The translations under genes were made by a program, and so were the position numbers. Of a stretch of 64,000 nucleotides of DNA, positions 55,433 to 62,261 are shown in pieces (the first letter of the stretch is position 1; every line of letters starts with the position of its first letter). The notes under the pieces are model-generated. The model worked only from the letters and a program-made list of their open reading frames with translations, did no database searches and had not been told where the DNA came from. Location: positions 99,557-163,556 of the forward strand of contig CAZCNS010000010.1 of the NCBI GenBank assembly GCA_964500205.1. Reading direction: 5' to 3'. The stretch is from UBA10329 sp964500205. GTDB lineage: Bacteria > Bacteroidota > Bacteroidia > UBA10329.

Positions 55433-55448
55433 TACTCATCAGTGAGTA
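55433..55448. promoter_or_regulatory. Palindromic operator, copy 1
   Basis: TACTCA-TCAG-TGAGTA, part of a 22-bp identical sequence (55431-55452). It lies upstream of the orphan LuxR gene. A TTTG (TCGCTTTG, -7-like) follows 22 bases after the 22-mer, at 55475-55478. Confidence 0.7.
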
Positions 55449-55499
55449 GTGCTGTGTCGTTCTGTTTCTTTCGCTTTGTAACCTGCGTATTCAGGTAAG

Positions 55500-55733
55500 A
55501 TGACACCAGAGCACATCCAAGAACTCATTAACGAGCTTACACCCAGAGAAAAAGAGGTGTTGCAACTGTTGATGCAAGGGTACGATACGGCCGAGATGGC
55601 CGAGGAGCTCAACATTTCCAGACATACCGTAAATACCCACCGCAGAAGCATCCTGCACCGCACAGGTTTCAAGACCACCCAAAAGTTGGTTCTGACCATA
55701 ATAGGTTATGGCGACTCGGTACAATGGCATTGA
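55500..55733 (+). CDS. Orphan LuxR-type HTH regulator
   Basis: 77 residues made almost only of a GerE/LuxR HTH domain: LTPREKEVLQLLMQGYDTAE and ISRHTVNTHRRSILHRTGFK. No receiver domain, so it is probably not controlled by phosphorylation directly. It lies between two copies of the operator and is likely to bind them, thereby regulating itself and the beta-helix gene. Its HTH is similar to that of the regulator at 52377. Confidence 0.9.
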   Translation: MTPEHIQELINELTPREKEVLQLLMQGYDTAEMAEELNISRHTVNTHRRSILHRTGFKTTQKLVLTIIGYGDSVQWH

Positions 55734-55747
55734 TGCACCAGTCAAAA

Positions 55748-55763
55748 TACTCATCAGTGAGTA
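55748..55763. promoter_or_regulatory. Palindromic operator, copy 2
   Basis: The same TACTCATCAGTGAGTA and the same 22-mer (55746-55767), 56 bp before the beta-helix ATG. TTTG (TTCCTTTG, one mismatch from TAnnTTTG) begins 22 bases after the 22-mer, at 55790, the same spacing as in copy 1. The operator therefore covers the -33 region of both promoters. Confidence 0.7.
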
Positions 55764-55818
55764 GTGCCGCTAAAAACGGTCAGATTTCCTTTGCCAACAA
55801 GTAACCACTAAATACATC

Positions 55819-56973
55819 ATGAAGAAAAACCTACTCATCGGAATCTGTGCTTTGGGCATTTCTGCACAGACCAGCGCAACGGTAATAACCGTTAGCAACA
55901 ATCCCAATTCTCCAGGGCAGTACACCGACCTGCAAGCAGCGGCAGATGCTGCAAGCAGTGGAGATACACTGCTTGTTGCTGGTTCTGCAACGAGCTATGG
56001 AGGCGTTAACAACTTCTCCAAAGAACTTCATTTTGTGGGTGTGGGCTATGGCCCGAACAAGGATTTTCCATTGAAAACAGAAACGGGCCCCATTCAATTG
56101 GGTGTGGTTGATGCCAATGAGAATGCCAGTGGAAGTACTGTAGAGGGTATATCATTTCATGGCTTGATACTTACTGGAACAGCAACGGTGCCATTGGAGA
56201 ACATTACCGTTAAACGCTGCGAAAGCAGTGGCGCCTTCCCTTCAAGCGACCAAATGTTCAGGATGAAGTATGTAGAGAACATCTTCATCTACAATAATGT
56301 GCTCAGGAACTGTTACTACTATGGAGAGTTAAACGGCACGGCCGGCAACACGGTTTACGCATCGTTAATGACCGTGGACAAAAACACCTGTGATAACATT
56401 TTCATTGAGAACAATCTTATTGGTTCCATCAGGAACGGGGTAAAAGCTGGTGGGACGATGATCGTGCGGAACAACGTTTTCTTTTTGGATAACAACAACG
56501 CTTTATGGGCTTTGAACGGGCCGACCAATGCGCTCATTGCAAACAATATCATTGCACGTGTTCAAGGAATCATCAGCGCCAGCGATTGTTCCTACACGAA
56601 CAATCTTGCATTCGATAATTTTAACACTGGGAACAATTTTCCAAGTGGAGGTACCAATACCTCTGCCAACAACCAAGATGGTGTAGACCCGTTGTTTGTA
56701 AGCTATACCAGCGGCTCTTTTCTATATGCTGCTTGGAGTTTTGATTTCCATTTGCAGCCAGGTTCTCCAGCAATCGGTGCAGGCCTAAATGGGGAGGATC
56801 TGGGCATTTACGGGGGCAACTATCCATGGCCAGATGGGGGCGAAAGTGGTAGTGGTTGGATGTACAAGCAAGAACCGCAGTTTCCTCAGGTCAATCAAAT
56901 GACCATCCAGAACCCGATAGTTCCTGTAAACGGTACGTTGAGCGTCACATCCAAAGGAATCGTTAACGATTAA
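55819..56973 (+). CDS. Secreted parallel beta-helix protein
   Basis: 384 residues. Signal peptide (MKKNLLIGICALGISAQTSA), then DLQAAADAASSGDTLLVAGS, the common start of pectate-lyase-like beta-helices, and repeated NNV/NNI ladders (ENIFIYNNVLRNC, IFIENNLIGSIRNG, NALIANNIIARVQG), ending with DFHLQPGSPAIGAGLNG. No catalytic residues are identifiable, so surface binding or polysaccharide work is equally possible. There is no T9SS domain. Operator copy 2 and the promoter lie directly upstream. Confidence 0.82.
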   Translation: MKKNLLIGICALGISAQTSATVITVSNNPNSPGQYTDLQAAADAASSGDTLLVAGSATSYGGVNNFSKELHFVGVGYGPNKDFPLKTETGPIQLGVVDANENASGSTVEGISFHGLILTGTATVPLENITVKRCESSGAFPSSDQMFRMKYVENIFIYNNVLRNCYYYGELNGTAGNTVYASLMTVDKNTCDNIFIENNLIGSIRNGVKAGGTMIVRNNVFFLDNNNALWALNGPTNALIANNIIARVQGIISASDCSYTNNLAFDNFNTGNNFPSGGTNTSANNQDGVDPLFVSYTSGSFLYAAWSFDFHLQPGSPAIGAGLNGEDLGIYGGNYPWPDGGESGSGWMYKQEPQFPQVNQMTIQNPIVPVNGTLSVTSKGIVND

Positions 56974-56995
56974 CGCGCTGCAACACACAAGTTCC

Positions 56996-58807
56996 ATGCG
57001 ACCATTATTCATCATAGCATTGGTCTGTGCGGCCATTGCCTCGGTCAGTGCGCAGCAGGTTGCCACCGCAGAGTATTTTTTCGATACCGACCCCGGAGTG
57101 GGCAACGGTACGCCCGTGCCGGGTTTTACCGCAGCCGATTCGGTAGACGTTTCTTTCACTGCCAGCACAGTTGGTCTTGCACCCGGAGGTCATCATCTCT
57201 TTATCCGCTACAAGGATGCGCAAGGTAAATGGGGTATTTATGAAGGCAGAGGCTTTTATGTGGATGCCGGAGTGCCGCCACAGCAGAACGCCCCATTGGT
57301 GGCGCAAGCGGAGTACTTCTTTGATACCGACCCCGGAGTGGGCAACGGTACGCCCATCCCGGGCTTTACCGCAGCAGATTCGGTAGATGTTTCTTTCACT
57401 GCCAGCACAGTTGGTCTTGCACCCGGAGGTCATCATCTCTTTATCCGCTACAAGGATGCGCAAGGCAAGTGGGGCATTTATGAAGGCAGAGGCTTTTATG
57501 TGGATGCTGGAGTGCCGCCTCAGCAGAACGCCCCATTGGTGGCGCAAGCGGAGTACTTCTTCGATACCGACCCTGGGATAGGTAATGGAACCGCGCTACC
57601 GAGTTTTACCGCAAACGATACCGTTGACCTCACTTCAAGCATTTCTGCTGCGGGTCTTTCTGTTGGTATCCATCAATTGTTTATCCGCTACAAGGATGCT
57701 TCGGGTAAATGGGGCATCTACGAAGGCCGTGAGTTTGAGGTGGTGGATTGTCAGTTCCCGCTGGTAGCTGTATCGGTAGCTGGCGCTACGTGCGATGGGG
57801 CAGCGGTAACGCTGTCTGACCTTTCTACACAAGTAGAGTCGGGTGCCACCTATGCGTGGGATGTGGATAACGATGGCATGGTGGATTACACCACAGCAGG
57901 AGATGTGATGCACACCTTTCCGGGGCCCGGCACCTACACGGTAGAACTTGTGGTAGAGAACACCGAAGTGTGCAAAGACAGCACCACCATAGAGGTAACG
58001 GTAAATCCGGTGTACGATGAAGTGGTGAATGTGACCATCTGCAGTGGCTCCGATTACACTTTCCCTGACGGAACTGAGCAGACCAACATAACACAAGATG
58101 TGGTGCAGGTCAGTACACTTACAAGCTCGCTGAACTGCGACAGTACCGTGACGACCAACATCACGGTGGGAGCAGATTTTCAGACGGCCGAAACGGCAAG
58201 TGTGTGTGCAGGTGGTAGCTATACTTTCCCTGATGGGACAATACAGACGGACATCACGCAGCAGGTGGTGTACACCAGTACGCTTCAGGCCACCAGCAGC
58301 AGTTGCGATAGTTTGGTAACGACCACGGTAGAGGTGATAACCGTAGATACGGCCGTTACCGTAAACGGTGCCGACCTGGTTGCCAATGCCAGCAATGCCG
58401 ATTACCAATGGCTCAATTGCGACAATGGCTTTTCTACCATTACAGGTGCAGATGCATCCGTTTTCATGCCTACGGGCAATGGCAATTACGCGGTGGAAGT
58501 AACGCAGCAGGGCTGTGCAGATACTTCATCATGCTATAATGTGTTCACTGTAGGCATGGAAACATTGACCGATGCCGAAACGGTAACGGTTTACCCGAAC
58601 CCCACCAACGGACAGTTATATGTGTCCTACACAGGAAATGACCAGCCAAGCTATATGCTGGTGGATGCCAGTGGCCGTGTGCTGCTGAATGGAGTATTGC
58701 CCGCAACGGGGAATCTCAATCTTTCTGCGCTGGCAACGGGTGTATATCAACTGATTCTGACCACGCAGAAAGAACAGTTGAGAGAACAGATCATCATCAC
58801 TGAATAA
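56996..58807 (+). CDS. Tandem-repeat secreted protein with PKD and T9SS type A domain
   Basis: 603 residues. Signal peptide (LFIIALVCAAIASVSAQ), then three 80-residue repeats (22-101, 102-181, 182-251; each with AEYFFDTDPG and LFIRYKDA.GKWGIYEGR), of which the first two are almost identical in DNA. A PKD domain (WDVDNDGMVDYTT), two CxGSYTFPDG-type repeats (about 340-450) and a sorting domain (VYPNPTNGQLYVSYTG ... LATGVYQLIL) follow. Likely a surface protein. It is 22 bp after the beta-helix gene. Confidence 0.88.
   Translation: MRPLFIIALVCAAIASVSAQQVATAEYFFDTDPGVGNGTPVPGFTAADSVDVSFTASTVGLAPGGHHLFIRYKDAQGKWGIYEGRGFYVDAGVPPQQNAPLVAQAEYFFDTDPGVGNGTPIPGFTAADSVDVSFTASTVGLAPGGHHLFIRYKDAQGKWGIYEGRGFYVDAGVPPQQNAPLVAQAEYFFDTDPGIGNGTALPSFTANDTVDLTSSISAAGLSVGIHQLFIRYKDASGKWGIYEGREFEVVDCQFPLVAVSVAGATCDGAAVTLSDLSTQVESGATYAWDVDNDGMVDYTTAGDVMHTFPGPGTYTVELVVENTEVCKDSTTIEVTVNPVYDEVVNVTICSGSDYTFPDGTEQTNITQDVVQVSTLTSSLNCDSTVTTNITVGADFQTAETASVCAGGSYTFPDGTIQTDITQQVVYTSTLQATSSSCDSLVTTTVEVITVDTAVTVNGADLVANASNADYQWLNCDNGFSTITGADASVFMPTGNGNYAVEVTQQGCADTSSCYNVFTVGMETLTDAETVTVYPNPTNGQLYVSYTGNDQPSYMLVDASGRVLLNGVLPATGNLNLSALATGVYQLILTTQKEQLREQIIITE
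57059..57748 (+). repeat. Three tandem 240-bp coding repeats
   Basis: R1 57059-57298 and R2 57299-57538 differ at few positions, mostly silent; R3 57539-57748 is diverged and truncated. In-frame, so it changes the number of surface domains only. Confidence 0.85.
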
Positions 58808-58813
58808 AGAACA

Positions 58814-59503
58814 ATGACAGCGATAAACAGATTCAGAACCTTACTACCTGTGACCCTTTTTGGACTATTGCTTACCTGTCTATCTTTCGATGCAGAGGCG
58901 GTAAAGAAGAAAGTACGCCTAACCGTTTCGGAGGCAGATGCGGAGATATTCGTGAACGGAGAGCCCATGGGACGCGGAAGTCTGCTTCTGGAAATACCTG
59001 CTTACACCAACGCCACGGTCAATGTGAAGAAAACGGGGTATTTCACCGAAACGATAACGTTTTACAACACTCCGGGTAATCCTGCTCCGCCCAAGTCGTT
59101 CCATGTTAAGATGTTCGTAGACGATGCGTATGAGGCATCAACCCAGACCGATATCGCCAATCTTGATTTAGAGCTGAAGACTACGAAAAGTGAAGACGAT
59201 GCATGGCTTATCATCAATTCGGTTGTGCTTAACTACATTGATGTCATTGAGGTCACGGATAAGGAAACAGCCTATTTACGGACTGCTTGGCAGGTACAGA
59301 ACTTCTCAAAAGCCACTATTCGTACTCGGGTGATCATAAAGATGGGCACGCGAGACCCGCTGTCATACAAAATGAAGCTTATCAGCGAAATAGCAGATAA
59401 GCCGGGCGTCAGTCCGAAGGAAGATCAGTCCTTCAAAGAGTGGGACCGTGTGTTGCGCAAGTATTCACCGCTGGTAACTGAGCTTCCGTCCCGTGTGCAA
59501 TAA
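58814..59503 (+). CDS. Exported PEGA-like domain protein
   Basis: 229 residues. Signal peptide (TLLPVTLFGLLLTCLSFDAEA), then a PEGA-like beta domain: AEIFVNGEPMGRGSLLLEIP and VNVKKTGYFTETITF. The C-terminal half (NLDLELKTTKSEDDAWLIIN and on) is not recognised. It follows the repeat protein by 6 bp, so they are probably co-expressed. Confidence 0.7.
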   Translation: MTAINRFRTLLPVTLFGLLLTCLSFDAEAVKKKVRLTVSEADAEIFVNGEPMGRGSLLLEIPAYTNATVNVKKTGYFTETITFYNTPGNPAPPKSFHVKMFVDDAYEASTQTDIANLDLELKTTKSEDDAWLIINSVVLNYIDVIEVTDKETAYLRTAWQVQNFSKATIRTRVIIKMGTRDPLSYKMKLISEIADKPGVSPKEDQSFKEWDRVLRKYSPLVTELPSRVQ

Positions 59504-59536
59504 TTTGTCATCGATAACCAAACAATCAACAACAAC

Positions 59537-60841
59537 ATGAGACGTATCTACTCTCTATCAGGCCAAATTTTAATGGTGTTGTCCACCACATTGGTCTTTG
59601 CGCAGAACGAGCGTTGTGGAACCATGCCGCATCGGGAAAAGCAAATTCAGAAGCATCCTGAACTTCAGTACATCATTGAAGAGAACGAGCGAAATACCGC
59701 AGAGTGGATAGCGCAGAACCAAGGTTTTCTTTCAAGAAGAGCCCAAGGAGCACAGGTGGTCATTCCTACGGTTGTTCATTTGTTGTACAACAACACCAAT
59801 CAGTATATTTCTGATGCGCAGGTACTTCGCCAAATTGAAATTCTGAACAATGACTTCAGATTGATGAACAGCGATTCGCTGGTGCCTTCTGACCCATTTT
59901 GGGTTTACACCATTGACACACAGATAGAATTCTGCTTAGCTACTGTAGATCCGGACGGAAACCCAACAACTGGTATCACTAGAACTCTGGTGGATGTTCT
60001 CTATTGGGATGATGACTCGTTCGAAGGCATCAAGAATTCATCACTCGGAGGTGTGGATAATTGGGATCCGTACCAATATCTCAACATCTATGTAGTTGCT
60101 GTTGTGCCCGGAAATACCACGCTCGGTTACGCAACTTTTCCAGATGAATTGAGTGCCGACCCTTTTGAGGATGGAGTAGTTATTCGTCAGGAGGCATTTG
60201 GAGATGTTGGCACTGCCGGTACCAATGGATTTCCAGCAAATGATCTAGGGCGAACCGTTACCCATGAGGTTGGTCACTGGTTAGGACTATACCACATTTG
60301 GGGAGACGAATACTGTGGCGATGACCAGGTAAGTGACACTCCACCAGCAGAAGAGGATAATGCGGGCTGCCCTACATTTCCGCACAATGCTTTCAACGGC
60401 TGTGGTACGGATGAGAATGGGGAGATGTTCATGAACTACATGGATTACGTGGACGATGCATGTATGGTGATGTTCACTTACGGGCAGGCCGAACGCATGT
60501 ATGCAGCACTTGAAGGACCTCGAAACAGTTTGCTCACCTCCAATGGTTGCAATGGTGCCGCTGGTATCAGCAACATGTCGTTAAGCAAACTTGATGTTTA
60601 CCCGAACCCAACCAATGGTACGCTCAACATTCAATTGAACGAAAGGCTGAGAGAGCTGAATGTGCTTACCGTTGAGGTATTTGATGCCACAGGAAGGCGG
60701 GTAGATGTGCAACAGTTGTCTGGTAATTCGCAAACACAGACCATAACCGTTTCTGAGCAACTGCCTGATGGTATTTATCAGTTGGTAGTGAGAAATGAGA
60801 ATGAATTGCTGGCAACAACCCGATTCAGTTTGCTGAAATGA
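59537..60841 (+). CDS. Secreted M43-type metalloprotease with T9SS type A domain
   Basis: 434 residues. Signal peptide (GQILMVLSTTLVFAQ), a pro-region, and an M43 (pappalysin-like) catalytic domain: zinc motif His243-EVGH-WLGLYH (HExxHxxGxxH, residues 243-253) and Met-turn NYMDYVDDACMVMFT. Sorting domain DVYPNPTNGTLNIQLN ... LPDGIYQLVV at the C-terminus. A CAACAACAAC leader precedes its ATG. The stop overlaps the next gene by 4 bp (ATGA). Confidence 0.93.
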   Translation: MRRIYSLSGQILMVLSTTLVFAQNERCGTMPHREKQIQKHPELQYIIEENERNTAEWIAQNQGFLSRRAQGAQVVIPTVVHLLYNNTNQYISDAQVLRQIEILNNDFRLMNSDSLVPSDPFWVYTIDTQIEFCLATVDPDGNPTTGITRTLVDVLYWDDDSFEGIKNSSLGGVDNWDPYQYLNIYVVAVVPGNTTLGYATFPDELSADPFEDGVVIRQEAFGDVGTAGTNGFPANDLGRTVTHEVGHWLGLYHIWGDEYCGDDQVSDTPPAEEDNAGCPTFPHNAFNGCGTDENGEMFMNYMDYVDDACMVMFTYGQAERMYAALEGPRNSLLTSNGCNGAAGISNMSLSKLDVYPNPTNGTLNIQLNERLRELNVLTVEVFDATGRRVDVQQLSGNSQTQTITVSEQLPDGIYQLVVRNENELLATTRFSLLK

Positions 60842-61212
60842 TCTCGGTTCAGTCTTCCATACGTTCATTGATCTGCCTGCTATCATTCGCAGTTCTGATT
60901 GCTGGATGCAAAACCACCTCAACTACAGTTGAAACGGGTCAGCAGCCCAAGACAGTTGTGGTAACATTTTTCAGCAAAGGTGGAGGAATAGATAAAGAGG
61001 CCAAGCGCGAATTTGATGAGCTAATTGGCTCCATTCAGAAAGATGATGAAAAGCTGAAAATAGAAAAGATAAGCTGGGGGCGAGAAGGCGAGATAGACTA
61101 TGTCATAACGCAGATTCCTGCCATTGAAGCACCCCTGCAGAGCCAGTTACAGGATTTTGTAAGCAAGCATTCTTTGGTCCGGTTTTCCGACAAGGCTCAC
61201 GAACCTAAATGA
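60838..61212 (+). CDS. Putative lipoprotein
   Basis: 124 residues with a lipoprotein signal (LICLLSFAVLIAGCKTT; lipobox LIAGC). The mature part (KTVVVTFFSKGGGIDKEAKR and on) resembles no family that I recognise. Translationally coupled to the M43 protease gene, perhaps an inhibitor or chaperone, but that is only inferred from position. Confidence 0.75.
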   Translation: MISVQSSIRSLICLLSFAVLIAGCKTTSTTVETGQQPKTVVVTFFSKGGGIDKEAKREFDELIGSIQKDDEKLKIEKISWGREGEIDYVITQIPAIEAPLQSQLQDFVSKHSLVRFSDKAHEPK

Positions 61213-61249
61213 GTCATACAAACAATCAAAATTCAAATAATCAAAACAA

Positions 61250-61636
61250 ATGAGACAAATGAGATCAGTGTTTTTAGTGGCAGTAGCTTTCTCGGTATTA
61301 GCTATGGTAGGTTGCTCAGAAGAAGAAGTGAACAATGAAGCAAGTGTAGTATTCTGGTACGGTCAAAGTGTATCAGAGGAACTATTAGCCCAGGAGGTCT
61401 TAGAACTGAAACTCTATGTGGATGGACAAGAGATCGGAACTTACGAGCCTGATTTTTACTGGACTTCTTCACCTGATTGTGGAGACAATGGTTCCGTAAC
61501 CGTTACTAAACAATTGGGGTCTTCAATTAAGAAGGATTTCAGCTATCGCATCGTAGATGATACCGATTTTGAGATATGGAGTGGTACTGTAACGTTCGAT
61601 GCACTTGCGTGTACTGCAATTGAGCTTACTCAGTAA
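61250..61636 (+). CDS. Putative lipoprotein
   Basis: 128 residues; signal peptide with lipobox (VAVAFSVLAMVGCSEEE). The mature part is a short beta-rich domain (ELKLYVDGQEIGTYEPDFYW, then SYRIVDDTDFEIWSGTVTFD). No family recognised. An AATCAA-rich leader precedes its ATG; a terminator follows 27 bp after its stop. Confidence 0.75.
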   Translation: MRQMRSVFLVAVAFSVLAMVGCSEEEVNNEASVVFWYGQSVSEELLAQEVLELKLYVDGQEIGTYEPDFYWTSSPDCGDNGSVTVTKQLGSSIKKDFSYRIVDDTDFEIWSGTVTFDALACTAIELTQ

Positions 61637-61663
61637 GTCGCGTTGATCGGTTGAATAACGGAG

Positions 61664-61692
61664 GCCCGGTACTGCCGGGCTTTCGTGTTTTT
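61664..61692 (+). terminator. Terminator after the lipoprotein gene
   Basis: GCCCGG-TACTG-CCGGGC followed by TTTCGTGTTTTT. Confidence 0.7.
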
Positions 61693-61712
61693 CGGAACAG
61701 CTATTGATAACA

Positions 61713-61951
61713 ACCTCATGGTGTTCCCCAACCCGTCCGAGGGGCTGCTGAACATAGGCCATGTGCTCAATGCCGAGGGCGATGCCCGCATAGAGGTGCT
61801 CACGGCCACAGGCCAGAGCGTGTACAGCAAGGCGGTGACCCACGGTGCGGGCCAGACCACCATAGACCTGAGCGGAGAGGCCGCTGGCATCTACCTCGTG
61901 CGCATGCAGACCCCGCAGGGCAGCCTGGTGCGCAGGTGGGTGAAGCATTGA
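61713..61951 (+). pseudogene. Orphan T9SS sorting domain (copy 2 of 239-bp repeat)
   Basis: Exact copy of 52041-52279. The open frame can start at ATG 61718 (77 residues: MVFPNPSEGLLNIGHVLNA) but has no signal peptide or catalytic domain, so it is a 3' fragment of the protease gene. Left neighbour: AT-rich lipoprotein gene and terminator. Right neighbour: a GC-rich tail that may be the original downstream sequence of the protease. Confidence 0.9.
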
Positions 61952-61991
61952 CGGCCTGACCATGCGCTGCCTCCTGCGCAGGGCGTTAACA

Positions 61992-62025
61992 AGAAGGGCC
62001 GCCCCGTTGCCGGGGCGGCCCTTCT
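61992..62025. terminator. Strong bidirectional terminator
   Basis: AGAAGGGCCGCCCCG-TTGC-CGGGGCGGCCCTTCT, a perfect 15-bp stem with a 4-base loop. It lies between the orphan domain and the truncated minus-strand frame, as expected for a convergent gene pair. Confidence 0.8.
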
Positions 62026-62046
62026 CCGTCAGGCGTGGTGCAGCGT

Positions 62047-62187
62047 TCAGCTGATCACCACGGTCACCTCCATGCTCCACGGCCCGCTCTTGGAGGGGGT
62101 CACCGTGTTCACATAGCGTGCTTTCACGTGCAGCATGCGACCCTCGTGGCCCAGCTCCTCGATGAAGCGGGCACGGGTGGGCCACAT
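62047..62187 (-). pseudogene. C-terminal fragment of a GC-rich gene
   Basis: A 46-residue frame, MWPTRARFIEELGHEG ... SMEVTVVIS, TGA stop. The frame is open for about 20 codons upstream and then stops, and the composition changes from GC-rich to AT-rich near 62190, so this looks like the 3' end of a gene whose 5' part is missing. No family is recognised. The block 61952-62187 matches nothing else in the window. Confidence 0.45.
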
Positions 62188-62261
62188 CAGTCTCAATCGA
62201 ATCTTACGCCACTGGCTGAAATGATAAGATGCTTGTCTTTCAGGAGGTTATGACATGGTCT

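Noticed and set aside
54744..55449. Long open frames across the minisatellite on both strands
   Set aside because: The period is a multiple of three, so all stop-free phases stay open; the frames cross the N gap and have no start region or domain like a real protein.
52377..55733. The 239-bp repeats as integrase attachment sites
   Set aside because: No tRNA gene and no integrase are present; the repeat is much longer than usual att cores. The insertion idea is kept only as one option.
61685..61951. A complete small gene at the orphan sorting domain
   Set aside because: It is an exact copy of the protease 3' end and has no export signal, so a gene fragment is more likely.
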